Source of the DNA: Saprospiraceae bacterium
GTDB lineage: Bacteria; Bacteroidota; Bacteroidia; Chitinophagales; Saprospiraceae
Assembly: GCA_016715985.1 (NCBI GenBank)
Contig: JADJXD010000001.1
Span: 3,658,001-3,722,000 of the forward strand
Length of the DNA stretch: 64,000 nt
Reading direction: 5' to 3'
Shown: positions 38,311 through 46,706 of the stretch, in pieces
Position numbering within the stretch: position 1 is the stretch's first letter
Layout of the letters: the number at the start of each line of letters is the position of its first letter
The notes under the pieces: generated by a model
Databases searched by the model: none
What the model was told of the DNA's origin: nothing
Seen by the model: only the letters and a program-made list of their open reading frames with translations
Program-made: the position numbers and the translations under genes

Positions 38311-38741
38311 AACAATATTTCCGTGCTTCCGAGAACGTTCTTCTACAAAAGATTGAAAGAAAACCAGGGATTGACATTAGGAACTTAAAAAATAAACTGG
38401 ACGACGAATAACGAGACGACTGAAAATGACACAGCCGAAGGACAACGGCAAACTTGAAAATGATACTGGCGAATGACACCGACGACTTTTAAAACGACAC
38501 CGCCGAATGACAACGGCAACTTTAAAAATGACACTGCCGAATGACAACAGGAATTTTGAAGATCACACCGCCGACTGCCAAAGGCAACGCTAAAATTGAA
38601 CGCTGAATTGCTGCAGATAACAGCGGTTTTGCAAAAGCGGGGGTTTTGTGCTTTTTTAGAAAGCTTTGTACTATATTTGTAATTCGGGAAAATCAAGAAA
38701 GTAGGTGCTAGAAATCCCCGCCTTCGCAAAGCCGCGAAACG
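38303..38741 (+). mobile_element. Gene cassette 2 (439 bp), no credible gene
   Basis: Core GTTATCTGC and attC 2 R'' GCAGATAAC are exact complements, so it is a genuine cassette unit. No plus-strand frame of useful length exists. Its body is the tandem repeat at 38,421-38,590. Confidence 0.85.
38421..38590. repeat. Five-copy tandem repeat of about 34 bp inside cassette 2
   Basis: Five units of 33-35 bp of the form TRAAAATGACACNGCCGAAT then GACAACGGCAACTT. Most units hold a small palindrome, GCCG-AAtgaCAA-CGGC. A sixth, decayed unit follows. The unit length and the paired GCCG/CGGC could give an RNA of repeated hairpins. Confidence 0.85.
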
Positions 38742-38749
38742 TTACCTGC
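38613..38749 (+). repeat. attC site 2 (137 bp, long class)
   Basis: R'' GCAGATAAC, L'' GGTTTTGC..GCGGGGGTTT, L' AAATCCCCGC..GCAAAGCC, R' GTTACCTGC. Central part differs from site 1, with a CTTTTTTAGAAAG hairpin. Confidence 0.9.
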
Positions 38750-39422
38750 AAGCCTAAAGAACAAACGGACAACTAAATTGTTAACAAAATCGGAGAATGC
38801 GAAAATCCAAATGAGAGTAGCGAAAACATAAATATTAGTAAAATGAACAAAAAAAATTTAATCAAAAATTCGCTTATGGCGACAGCACTTGCTTTTACAT
38901 TAACAAGTTGTGACAAAGAAGAAGTTATACCTTCTACTGACCTTCCAAGTGAAATTACAAGTTACATTTCGACACATTTTCCAAACAATTCCATTGTTCA
39001 AGTAATAAAGGACAGAGACGGTTTAACAAAGACTTATGACATTCTATTGTCTGAAAGTATCAGTTTGGAATTTAATCGTAAGAAAGAAATAATTGACATT
39101 GACGGAGTAACTCAGTTGCCAAACTCTGTTATTCCTGAAAAAATTCTTCAGTATGTGACGACTAACTATCCGACCAATTTCATTACAGACTGGGAATTAG
39201 ACGACAAAAATCAACAAGTTCAACTTGACAACGGGCTAGACTTGGAATTTAAAATGAACGGTGACTTTCTGAGAATTGACAACTAAGAAGGCCAGCAGGT
39301 AACAGGCGTTTGGCTCAATGGCGGGTTACGTGGTTAATTGAACACTCTACCTCGCATCAACTTTTGTGGTGTATTGACAGTTTTGTGCTCCGAAATCCGC
39401 CACTGCGCCAAGCGCCAAAACG
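38742..39422 (+). mobile_element. Gene cassette 3 (681 bp)
   Basis: Core GTTACCTGC and attC 3 R'' GCAGGTAAC are exact complements. One lipoprotein gene with a 100-bp leader. Confidence 0.9.
38843..39286 (+). CDS. PepSY-like lipoprotein
   Basis: A 147-aa lipoprotein. The signal MATALAFTLTSC has the lipobox Cys near residue 23. The rest is two repeats of a PepSY-like (beta-lactamase-inhibitor-like) unit: LPSEITSYISTHFPNNSIVQ with SLEFNRKKEIIDID, then PEKILQYVTTNYPTNFITDW with LEFKMNGDFLRID. Such proteins are common periplasmic or surface proteins in Bacteroidota; the function is unknown. It ends 8 bp before attC 3. Confidence 0.8.
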   Translation: MNKKNLIKNSLMATALAFTLTSCDKEEVIPSTDLPSEITSYISTHFPNNSIVQVIKDRDGLTKTYDILLSESISLEFNRKKEIIDIDGVTQLPNSVIPEKILQYVTTNYPTNFITDWELDDKNQQVQLDNGLDLEFKMNGDFLRIDN

Positions 39423-39430
39423 TTATGTGG
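39295..39430 (+). repeat. attC site 3 (136 bp, long class)
   Basis: R'' GCAGGTAAC, L'' GGCGTTTGGC..AATGGCGGGTT, L' AATCCGCCACTGCGCCAAGC then GCC, R' GTTATGTGG. Nearly identical to attC 8 (about four differences over 127 bp outside the cores). Confidence 0.9.
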
Positions 39431-40461
39431 CAGATAAATAAAAAACATGAACGATCTAACTAAACTAATAGTAAATGAAATGAATCCCTTTGAAAAAAAA
39501 GGTAAGTTATTCATTTTTGACATTGACAAAAGAGTTGATGAGAGTATAAATTATCTTAAAAATAATTTTGGAAATTACGAATTGTTAAAGACAGCAAATG
39601 AATTTGTAGATTGGTGCCAAACAGATGCTACAAGAGCTGATATGCAAACATTTTCTAAAGTTGGAATGTACCCGAACACTGAATCAGAAATTGAGCTCGA
39701 CTATGCTATAAAACATGCATTAATCGGATCTTATAAAGAAGCATATGGTAATTTAAGAAGAGCTCTTGAACTAATAGTGATATTTATATATTTTGCACAC
39801 GAAAAAATAGAGAAAGAAAGAGCTTTAAATTGGCTTTCATCAAAGGATGACACACCAAGCTTTTCTCGAACTATTGAAAAGTTGAAGTTTTATGAAAGAT
39901 TTGAATTAATTGAGTCTCAACTAAATTGGAAGAAACAAATTCAGACTTTATATTGGGAGTTATCAGATTTTGGTCACAATAAGGGTCAAAAAAATGGATA
40001 TAGAGAATTAAACAACCTTAATTTTCATGCAAGTCATACGTTTTTGCCAAATATTAATTTATCAACATTGGACACTTTTGCTAATTATTACATCAGAACG
40101 GTCAAAGAAATAGTCGTTTTATTAGCTTTGTATAATCCAAGGATATTAATCGGGTTGCCAATTGATGAAAAATTTGGACTAAATCCACCATTCTCAGGAT
40201 TTTTTTATGACTACCAAGCAGAAATAGTAGAGAAACTTATTCCTGAAAGATATAAAGAAATATTTGCAGAATTAAAGAATAATGACCAAGAAATATTAGA
40301 TATAATAGAATGGTTTAACTCATTTCCTGATTTAACCGAAGAACAATTAAAAATGCAAGTTGAAGAACAAAATAATTTTTTTAACAAAATGAATTCCGCC
40401 ACATAACAATGTACATGACGATCATGTCGGCTAATCGCCGCCACGCCGCATGTACTAGACG
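39423..40461 (+). mobile_element. Gene cassette 4 (1,039 bp)
   Basis: Core GTTATGTGG and attC 4 R'' CCACATAAC are exact complements. Tightly packed around a single gene: the leader is 24 bp and the gene's stop codon lies inside R''. Confidence 0.9.
39447..40406 (+). CDS. Hypothetical helical protein, stop codon inside attC
   Basis: A 319-aa soluble protein without signal or membrane segments. Residues about 95-200 (GSYKEAYGNLRRALELIVIF ... WELSDFGHNKGQ) look like a helical bundle of the kind seen in HEPN-like or hospital-cassette proteins, but the typical RNase motif is not clear. I do not recognise the family. The TAA stop (40,404-40,406) lies within the R'' core CCACATAAC, so gene and recombination site share bases. 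Confidence 0.7.
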   Translation: MNDLTKLIVNEMNPFEKKGKLFIFDIDKRVDESINYLKNNFGNYELLKTANEFVDWCQTDATRADMQTFSKVGMYPNTESEIELDYAIKHALIGSYKEAYGNLRRALELIVIFIYFAHEKIEKERALNWLSSKDDTPSFSRTIEKLKFYERFELIESQLNWKKQIQTLYWELSDFGHNKGQKNGYRELNNLNFHASHTFLPNINLSTLDTFANYYIRTVKEIVVLLALYNPRILIGLPIDEKFGLNPPFSGFFYDYQAEIVEKLIPERYKEIFAELKNNDQEILDIIEWFNSFPDLTEEQLKMQVEEQNNFFNKMNSAT

Positions 40462-40469
40462 TTATAAGC
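40399..40469 (+). repeat. attC site 4 (71 bp, short class)
   Basis: R'' CCACATAAC, L'' AATGTACATGACG, short centre, L' CGCATGTACTAGACG, R' GTTATAAGC. The pairing GTACATG/CATGTAC is clear. Short sites of this form resemble classic mobile-integron attC sites. Confidence 0.85.
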
Positions 40470-40624
40470 AAGCCTAAAAAATGACCGTGCAACCGTAAGA
40501 CGGACACCAAAACGACCAGACTTTTGACTACCAAACAAACTTTCGGACGACCTTAACTCGGTTGACTATTTCGCAGTAACTCGACACAGCCCAATTCAGT
40601 TTGCCGACACTCAATCCAACGCAA

Positions 40625-40667
40625 GGTTTTAAAAATTTTCCCACCGCACATTTTAAAAAATAATTTT
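40625..40667. repeat. AT-rich inverted end element, left copy (cassette 5)
   Basis: Arms GGTTTTAAAAATTTT and ATTTTAAAAAATAATTTT around a 10-base loop. Its reverse complement recurs at 49,892-49,937 with both arms identical (18 and 15 bp) and a different loop, so the cassette carries an inverted element near both ends. Confidence 0.7.
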
Positions 40668-40678
40668 AGCCAGCCCGC

Positions 40679-40744
40679 ATTGGCACATTTGGGGTTTGCC
40701 CCCTCACACAACCCAACACACAGGTAAACCCCAAAAGAGCCAAT
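40679..40744. repeat. ACAT/AAGA internal-loop hairpin, element E1
   Basis: Outer stem ATTGGC/GCCAAT, internal loop ACAT opposite AAGA, inner stem TTGGGGTTT/AAACCCCAA, A/C-rich terminal loop. The loop bases and closing TTG/CAA are the same in E2 and E4; the stems differ. Confidence 0.75.
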
Positions 40745-40799
40745 TAACCACCGCACCAAGATGATTTTCGTCACATTTTAAAGTTTTCTCAAAAAAAAC

Positions 40800-40850
40800 T
40801 TGCAGATATAAATAAAATAGACTTATCTTTGTGAGCGAATATTCACTTAC
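40800..40850 (+). promoter_or_regulatory. Promoter and likely TetR operator of the efflux operon
   Basis: TTG (40,800-40,802), 21 bp, TATCTTTG (40,824-40,831), then the imperfect palindrome GTGAGCGAATATTCACTTAC (40,831-40,850) with 8 of 10 half-site bases matching, around a perfect GAATATTC. It overlaps the expected start point, a normal place for a repressor. The TetR gene in this operon is the natural candidate; this is inference. Confidence 0.6.
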
Positions 40851-40866
40851 TTAAAACATAAACAAG

Positions 40867-41277
40867 ATGAACGGTAAAAACAACATTGCAATAGGCTTCC
40901 TGATAATGGGGCTTTTTATGGCTTACGGCTTTCTATTAATCTATCTGCGTGACTTCGCTCCGGGTAAAGAAGAATGGGTAAACTCATACAGTATCGGCAA
41001 GCATTTTGAAAGCAGACTGGCTCACGTTCACGGGAACTTATTCGCCTTTCTAAACATCCTAATTGGTTATTTACTTCTACATTTCAAAGACAAATTACAA
41101 AACGTGAAAGCTATTTCTTGGTTGGCACTTACAGGCTTATTAATGCCAATAGGAATTTTAACAGAGGTGTATTTTGGTTTACCTCCTGCTTTAGTATTAA
41201 TTGGTGCAATTGCAATGACCGCATCTGTAATTTGGTTAGGAGTTGCGTTTTTGAAAATGAAATCTATCGCTCAATAA
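40867..41277 (+). CDS. Four-helix membrane protein, first gene of the efflux operon
   Basis: A 136-aa inner-membrane protein with four transmembrane helices (IAIGFLIMGLFMAYGFLLIY; FAFLNILIGYLLLHF; ISWLALTGLLMPIGIL; LVLIGAIAMTASVIWLGVAF). A conserved-looking His pair (RLAHVHGNLF) lies at the second helix. I do not recognise a named family. It starts 35 bp after the -7 box, so it is the first gene of the transcript. Confidence 0.7.
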   Translation: MNGKNNIAIGFLIMGLFMAYGFLLIYLRDFAPGKEEWVNSYSIGKHFESRLAHVHGNLFAFLNILIGYLLLHFKDKLQNVKAISWLALTGLLMPIGILTEVYFGLPPALVLIGAIAMTASVIWLGVAFLKMKSIAQ

Positions 41278-41301
41278 TTAATTAACTTAAAATACATAAA
41301 A

Positions 41302-41784
41302 ATGAAAAATTTAAATTCAATTGGTTTGCACCAAGACAAAGCCGAAGAATTGGCAAATAAATTAAACGAGTTACTCGCAAACTATTCAATTTTTTATCAA
41401 AACACAAGAGGCTTTCACTGGAACATTAAAGGTGAAAAGTTTTTTGAATTGCATTTAAAATTTGAAGAACTCTACAATGATTTGTTGCTGAAAATTGATG
41501 AAGTAGCAGAACGCATATTAACATTGGGACACACACCCGAGCATAGCTATTCTCAATACGCTAAAACATCAACCATAAAAGAAAGCAAGAAAATTTCTGA
41601 TGGTTTGATTGCAGTAGAACAAATTCTTGAAGGATTTAAAACAACAATCGTTATGCAAAGAGAAATTCTTGGATTAGCTTCTGATGCAAATGATGAAGGA
41701 ACAAATGCTTTAATGAGTGATTATATCCGCTTTCAAGAAAAACAAGTATGGATGTATTCTTCTTTTTTAACAAATAATAAATAA
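41302..41784 (+). CDS. dps: Dps-like ferritin-family protein
   Basis: A 160-aa four-helix protein of the Dps family. The ferroxidase-site segments are visible: TRGFHWNIKGEKFFELHLKF and YNDLLLKIDEVAERILTLGH, which supply the His, Asp and Glu ligands at the subunit interface. Dps dodecamers store iron and protect DNA against peroxide. Its place in an efflux operon points to stress protection. It lies 24 bp after the membrane gene. Confidence 0.88.
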   Translation: MKNLNSIGLHQDKAEELANKLNELLANYSIFYQNTRGFHWNIKGEKFFELHLKFEELYNDLLLKIDEVAERILTLGHTPEHSYSQYAKTSTIKESKKISDGLIAVEQILEGFKTTIVMQREILGLASDANDEGTNALMSDYIRFQEKQVWMYSSFLTNNK

Positions 41785-41791
41785 AAAGATA

Positions 41792-42523
41792 ATGGAAACA
41801 AATAACAAAAACTTAGAAACCTTAATTAAGTTGAGACATTTATCAGAAGGTTTAAATTCCAATTGGGAAGCGTTAAACACGGCAAAAGTTAAAGTAGCTC
41901 ATTTGCTTGATGAGGCAAACAACATTGTAAAAATGTTTGGAAGTGATTTAGGTAAAAGCAAATTTCAGGAAGATGTAAATTTAATTGCTTCTTTGAGAGA
42001 TAAAATTGAATCTCAATTAGCCTATTTTAAAAATAAGATTGAAAGCCAATCTAATAGTGATAGTTCGGAGATTTACAAAGATTTTTTGTCGAATACGGAA
42101 TCCATTTCTTCTATATTTACAAAAATTGGTAAGTATCCCGATGACTACTTTTCAGGGATGAACAGTGCGGATTGGTTTGGAGTATGGGCTGTCATTCAGT
42201 CTAATATCTATACTGTTCAGGGCATCGGTCATTCTGCATTTGTTCAACTACAGATGTTTGAAAATTTTAGTAAACAAGAGATTGACGACCTTACAAAAGA
42301 GATTATAAAATACATTCCAAAATCTTACCATATTGAAGATGCTATTCAATACAAACAAGAGTATATAACAGCTTTAGCTCAAATGGAAGAAGAAGCGAAT
42401 AAAAAAGATAATCTTTGGGATCGTTTTTTAAATTTATTAGCGGGAAATATCCCATTCAAGCAGACTCCGCAGGAACGTGTAATGATGATGCGATGGGTAA
42501 ATGGTGAGAAAGGCGAACTTTAA
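41792..42523 (+). CDS. Hypothetical helical protein of the efflux operon
   Basis: A 243-aa soluble protein, mainly helical, with a likely coiled coil near residues 30-90 and a Trp-rich middle (GMNSADWFGVWAVIQSNIYT). No signal peptide. Not recognised. It sits 7 bp after dps and 11 bp before the TetR gene, so it is part of the operon. Confidence 0.65.
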   Translation: METNNKNLETLIKLRHLSEGLNSNWEALNTAKVKVAHLLDEANNIVKMFGSDLGKSKFQEDVNLIASLRDKIESQLAYFKNKIESQSNSDSSEIYKDFLSNTESISSIFTKIGKYPDDYFSGMNSADWFGVWAVIQSNIYTVQGIGHSAFVQLQMFENFSKQEIDDLTKEIIKYIPKSYHIEDAIQYKQEYITALAQMEEEANKKDNLWDRFLNLLAGNIPFKQTPQERVMMMRWVNGEKGEL

Positions 42524-42534
42524 AAAGCGAAAAA

Positions 42535-43128
42535 ATGACAACAGAAACAATTTCTGATAGACAACTTGAAATTATTGAGGCAGCAGGAAAAATTCTTACA
42601 ACATCAGGTGTAAGTGGATTGACTATAAAGAATCTTGCCAAAGAAATGCAGTTTTCTGAAAGTGCCATTTACAGGCATTTTACAAGCAAGGAAGAAATCA
42701 TAATTGCCTTACTTGAGTATCTTGCTCAAAGTATGGATGAACGCTATACTAATGCGATTAAAAATGAACAATCGTCCGAAGAAAAATTCACAACTCTGTT
42801 TCAAAATCAATTTTCATTTTTCAAAAAGCATCCGCATTTTGTAGTAGCAGTTTTCTCTGACGGACTGATGGAGGAAAGTGAACGCATAAACGAAACTATA
42901 CTGAAAATAATGGGTGTAAAAATGAAACACCTGATGCCGATTATTTTGGAAGGGCAACAAAAGAAAGTATTTACTAATGCAATAACAACCGATGAGTTAA
43001 TTCATATTGTAATGGGAACTTTCCGATTACAAATGTACAAATGGAGAGTAGCCAACTTTCAATTTGACATCATCCGAAATGGAGACAATATGATACAGGC
43101 AGTATTAACACTTATAAAATCCAAATGA
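42535..43128 (+). CDS. TetR/AcrR family regulator
   Basis: A 197-aa repressor. The N-terminal HTH (residues about 10-55) reads SGLTIKNLAKEMQFSESAIY followed by RHFTSKEEI, the TetR signature. The helical C-terminal domain would bind an effector. It likely controls the operon from the palindrome at 40,831-40,850. Its last codon overlaps the next gene by 4 bp (ATGA). Confidence 0.9.
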   Translation: MTTETISDRQLEIIEAAGKILTTSGVSGLTIKNLAKEMQFSESAIYRHFTSKEEIIIALLEYLAQSMDERYTNAIKNEQSSEEKFTTLFQNQFSFFKKHPHFVVAVFSDGLMEESERINETILKIMGVKMKHLMPIILEGQQKKVFTNAITTDELIHIVMGTFRLQMYKWRVANFQFDIIRNGDNMIQAVLTLIKSK

Positions 43129-43529
43129 ATAAGTATATTATCTATACATCAGCAGTAATTCTAACAGCCTTTGGCTTGCTTACTTTATTCCTAAGCACTT
43201 CCGTGATATTTGATTTGTTTGGCATTAGAGCCAAAGAAGGCAATTATGTTTTGTTTGTGGTTTGGTCAAATTTTATCAGTAGCATTCTATACCTTTTTGC
43301 TGCTTATGGGTTTATTAAAAGCAAAAAATGGACGTCTATCCTTTTAGGAATTTCTACAATTATACTGATAGCTGCATTTATCGGACTTAAAATTCACGCT
43401 AATTCGGGTGGTATCTATGAAACAAAAACCATCGGAGCAATGATTTTCAGAATTGCGGTAACGCTTGTATTTGCCATCATTGCATTTTTCACTATCAATA
43501 AACAATTAAATAAAAATCATAATGAATAA
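43125..43529 (+). CDS. Four-helix membrane protein
   Basis: A 134-aa integral membrane protein with four predicted helices (IYTSAVILTAFGLLTLFL; YVLFVVWSNFISSILYLFAA; SILLGISTIILIAAFIGL; AMIFRIAVTLVFAIIAFF). Not assigned to a family. It overlaps the TetR gene by 4 bp and the next lipoprotein gene by 8 bp, so translation is probably coupled. Confidence 0.7.
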   Translation: MNKYIIYTSAVILTAFGLLTLFLSTSVIFDLFGIRAKEGNYVLFVVWSNFISSILYLFAAYGFIKSKKWTSILLGISTIILIAAFIGLKIHANSGGIYETKTIGAMIFRIAVTLVFAIIAFFTINKQLNKNHNE

Positions 43530-43983
43530 ATTAATCTTAACATTTGCCGTAGGTAGCTTATTGCTATACAGTTGTGGCAATTCCACAAACGAGAAATTAA
43601 ATAATCAAACAGAAGTTGCCGAACATAATGATCATCATCACGATGATGAAAGTGAAGCCATCGAACTTAACAATGGTGAAAAATGGCAAGTGGATGCCAA
43701 TATGATAACTCATATTCGTAATATGGAAAATGATGTTGTTTCCTTTGCTAAAGTCGAGCAAAAAGATTACAAATCATTATCTGAAAAACTACAATCAAAC
43801 ATTGATTTACTTACTTCAAACTGCACAATGAAAGGCAAAGCCCACGATGAATTGCACAAGTGGCTGTTGCCATACATTGATTTGGTAAAAGAACTTTCAG
43901 AAGCTAAAGATGAAACCGAAGCATCAAAGCATTTTGAAAATATTCAAATTTCATTCACAACATTTAATCAATACTTCCAATGA
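43522..43983 (+). CDS. His-rich lipoprotein
   Basis: A 153-aa lipoprotein with lipobox Cys near residue 18 (GSLLLYSC). After it comes a His/Asp-rich stretch (EHNDHHHDDESE) that could bind metal ions, then a helical domain (IRNMENDVVSFAKVEQKDY...). Such proteins are often linked to metal efflux or copper handling in Bacteroidota. The His cluster hints at metal, but the RND pump itself looks like the drug type. Confidence 0.7.
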   Translation: MNKLILTFAVGSLLLYSCGNSTNEKLNNQTEVAEHNDHHHDDESEAIELNNGEKWQVDANMITHIRNMENDVVSFAKVEQKDYKSLSEKLQSNIDLLTSNCTMKGKAHDELHKWLLPYIDLVKELSEAKDETEASKHFENIQISFTTFNQYFQ

Positions 43984-44267
43984 ACATAAAGGAATTACAT
44001 ACACAAGAAAAACCAGTTTCAGCAACTTCTCTTTTCAAAAGTGAACTGGGTAACGCAACAGCTATTCAAATTTTGAAAAGCGAAAAGTTAAAAGAGCATA
44101 TTACCAAAACACCAGCACTTTTGATTTGCGTGGAAGGAGAAGTGATTTTTGAAAATGAAAATGGAATAAAAGAAACACTATTATCGGGTGACTTTGTAAA
44201 TATTGAACCAATGGTAAAACATTGGGTTGTAGGAACAATTGAAAGTCAACTAATTCTCATTAAATAA
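43980..44267 (+). CDS. Small cupin-like protein
   Basis: A 95-aa single-domain beta-barrel protein. LLICVEGEVIFENENGIKET and LLSGDFVNIEPMVKHWVVGT match the two cupin motifs, with a conserved His in the second. Metal-binding residues of motif 1 are incomplete, so it may be a non-enzymatic sensor. It overlaps the lipoprotein gene by 4 bp (ATGA). Confidence 0.72.
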   Translation: MNIKELHTQEKPVSATSLFKSELGNATAIQILKSEKLKEHITKTPALLICVEGEVIFENENGIKETLLSGDFVNIEPMVKHWVVGTIESQLILIK

Positions 44268-44280
44268 AAAAATTTGACCA

Positions 44281-45615
44281 ATGAAGTTAGCGAATATTCA
44301 CAAACATTATGTTGCTCTATTATTGATAATAGGAGGCTTTCAATCTGCACAAGCACAAACTTGGACTTTGCAACAATGTATTGACACCGCACAGGTTCAT
44401 AACAAAAACCTGCAAATGAGCAGAAACAATATGGCCATTGGTGATCAAAGAGAGAAAGAAGCCAAAGCCAATTTAATCCCAAAAGTCACAGCCAATGCGG
44501 ATTACAAGTATTTTGCAAACCTCCCCTATCAGCTTTTACCAGTGAATGCTTTCAATCCTGCACTACCCGCAGGAGAATTCAGGGCTATGCAGTTTGGCGT
44601 TCCCCACAACATAAACGCAAACTTGCAACTTTCAATGCCTTTGTATAATCCACAAGTTTATGGAGCCATACAAACTACTAAAATTGCTTCGGAATTGACA
44701 GACTTGCAGTATCAAAAAACGGAGGAGCAAATCTATTTTGAAATTTCCAATTTGTATTACAATGCCCAAATCTTGTATCATCAATTGGCATTTATTGACA
44801 GTAATCTGATTAACGCAGAAAGGCTTCTGAAAAATATGCAATTGCTCAATGAACAATTGCTTGCCAAAGGAACAGATGTAAGCAAGGTAAAATTGCAAGT
44901 ATCACAATTATCCACCCAAAAGGAAACCATCAAAAGCAAATACGAGCAGGTTCTAAATGCCTTGAAATTTGCTATGGGTATTTCCATTGAACAAAATCTG
45001 CAAATTGAACCAAACATTCAATATCAAACAGCAACTGAATATAATACTTCATCAACCTTAGATATTCGAATAATAAAAACTCAAAACCGCTTATTGTCGA
45101 GTGAACTCAACACACTCAATAAATCAAGGTATTTGCCTTCACTAAATCTGGTTGGAATGTATGGAACAACGGGCTTTGGTTATAACGGACAACCTGCTTC
45201 ATTCCTTGATTTTTATCCGATTGGTTTTGCAGGTGTTCAATTATCTTATCCAATATTTAACGGAACGGTTACGCTTCGAAAAATAAATCAGAAAACGCTT
45301 GAACTGCGAAACAATGAACTTCAATTTGGATTGCTTACCGAACAAAACAATATGCAAGTTGAAAATGCCAAACTTCAAAGAGAAGTCGCTAAAAAAACGG
45401 TAGAAACCACAACCGAACAAATCCAATTGGCACAAACAATCTATGAGCAAACCGTTCTTCAACAGAAACAAGGAACGGCAAGTTTAACAGATGTTTTGCT
45501 TGCAGACAATGCTTTGCGTGAAGCACAACAAACCTACCTATCTGCTGTAATTGATTACCTAAAAGCAGATTTAGAACTTAAAAAACTCACTGGAAATATT
45601 TCAATAATCAAATAA
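44281..45615 (+). CDS. tolC: TolC family outer-membrane channel protein
   Basis: A 444-aa outer-membrane efflux protein. The signal peptide (ALLLIIGGFQSAQAQ) is followed by the TolC opening TWTLQQCIDTAQVHNKNLQM, and the family repeat recurs in the second half (QTIYEQTVLQQKQGTASLTD then VLLADNALREAQQ). It forms a trimeric channel that links with the adaptor and pump encoded next. The 12-mer GCGAATATTCAC, present in the operon operator, recurs at 44,290-44,301 inside its first codons. Confidence 0.92.
   Translation: MKLANIHKHYVALLLIIGGFQSAQAQTWTLQQCIDTAQVHNKNLQMSRNNMAIGDQREKEAKANLIPKVTANADYKYFANLPYQLLPVNAFNPALPAGEFRAMQFGVPHNINANLQLSMPLYNPQVYGAIQTTKIASELTDLQYQKTEEQIYFEISNLYYNAQILYHQLAFIDSNLINAERLLKNMQLLNEQLLAKGTDVSKVKLQVSQLSTQKETIKSKYEQVLNALKFAMGISIEQNLQIEPNIQYQTATEYNTSSTLDIRIIKTQNRLLSSELNTLNKSRYLPSLNLVGMYGTTGFGYNGQPASFLDFYPIGFAGVQLSYPIFNGTVTLRKINQKTLELRNNELQFGLLTEQNNMQVENAKLQREVAKKTVETTTEQIQLAQTIYEQTVLQQKQGTASLTDVLLADNALREAQQTYLSAVIDYLKADLELKKLTGNISIIK
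44290..44301 (+). promoter_or_regulatory. Second copy of the operator core inside tolC
   Basis: GCGAATATTCAC here is identical to bases 40,835-40,846 in the operon operator. It could be a second binding site for the TetR regulator or a chance repeat. Confidence 0.3.
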
Positions 45616-45623
45616 TTATCACA

Positions 45624-46694
45624 ATGAATACAAAATCATCAATCCTAAAAAAAGTGCTATACTTCATCATACCGTTGGCGATAATTGCCATTGTGGTAAT
45701 TAAGTTGAAAACAAACAAGGAAATTACGCAGAGTAAAGTCTATCAATACGATAAAGAACAAGCTATAAATGTTCAAGTAGATACATTGCAACTTGAAAAT
45801 GTGAATGCAGAATTTTCTTATTCAGGCACATTTGAGCCCAACAAGGAAACAAAAATAAGTGCCGAATTACAAGGGAAAATTAACGCCATTTTAGTTGATG
45901 TTGGAAGCGTGGTAAGTAAAGGTCAACCTTTAATTCAATTGGATAATTCATTGCTGAAATTGCAACTGCAAACTATTGAAGTGCAAATAGAAGGATTGGA
46001 AGCAGATGTAAATCGCTATACCATTTTGGCTAAAGCAGATGCCATTCAAGGTGTTCAATTAGAAAAAGCAGAATTAGGTTTGAAATCTGCAAAAGTTCAG
46101 AAAGCAACTTTGTTGGAGCAGATAAACAAAACGACCATCAAAGCACCTTTTAATGGAGTAGTTACTGCAAAATTAAGTGAAAAAGGAGCTTTTGCTGCAC
46201 CGGGCGTTCCATTGCTCCAAATAACGGACATTACAACTTTAAAATTCACCGTAAATGTTCCCGAAAAAGATTTAAGTCAGTTCAAATTAAATCAAAGCTA
46301 TTCTCTTTCGTCAGATGCTTATTCTGAAATTTTATTGACTGGAAAAACTACTATGATTGGCAGTAAAGCTAATATGGGCAGTAGTTTTCCTATTCAGTTT
46401 ACGGTAAATAACACATCGGACTTGAAAATAAAATCTGGGATGTTTGGTAAAGTTCTACTCAAAAACGAAACGTCTGGAATGGGAATTATCATACCGTCAT
46501 CTGCCATACAAGGCACAGATAAACAACCACAGGTTTATGTTGTGAAAAATGGCAAAGCCCTTTTGCAAAACATCACTATTTCAAAAAAGACACAAAACAA
46601 AGCAATTGTGTCAAATGGATTAAATGAAGGTGATGTAATTGTAACAAATGGATTTATAAATCTTTTTGACGGTGCAAATATTACTGTTAAATAA
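45624..46694 (+). CDS. RND efflux periplasmic adaptor (MFP)
   Basis: A 356-aa membrane-fusion protein. N-terminal membrane anchor near residues 8-24. A biotinyl/lipoyl-like domain split around a helical hairpin is visible: KINAILVDVGSVVSKGQPLI then LETQIEGLEADVNRYT-like hairpin and KAPFNGVVTAKLSEKGAFAA. It bridges pump and TolC channel. It starts 8 bp after tolC and the pump gene follows 12 bp later. Confidence 0.92.
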   Translation: MNTKSSILKKVLYFIIPLAIIAIVVIKLKTNKEITQSKVYQYDKEQAINVQVDTLQLENVNAEFSYSGTFEPNKETKISAELQGKINAILVDVGSVVSKGQPLIQLDNSLLKLQLQTIEVQIEGLEADVNRYTILAKADAIQGVQLEKAELGLKSAKVQKATLLEQINKTTIKAPFNGVVTAKLSEKGAFAAPGVPLLQITDITTLKFTVNVPEKDLSQFKLNQSYSLSSDAYSEILLTGKTTMIGSKANMGSSFPIQFTVNNTSDLKIKSGMFGKVLLKNETSGMGIIIPSSAIQGTDKQPQVYVVKNGKALLQNITISKKTQNKAIVSNGLNEGDVIVTNGFINLFDGANITVK

Positions 46695-46706
46695 AATCAG
46701 CGAAAA

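Noticed and set aside
38385..38729. 114-aa minus-strand frame over cassette 2
   Set aside because: It runs into attC 2, follows the tandem repeat and has odd composition (repeated SVSFSVV, many Cys). Similar chance frames arise on the minus strand of other attC sites (56,235-56,516; 63,396-63,617).
41302..41784. dps operon as a separate chromosomal island unrelated to cassettes
   Set aside because: Considered because of its size, but the exact 9-bp core match across 40,461 and 50,038, and the paired end elements, make one large cassette the better reading.
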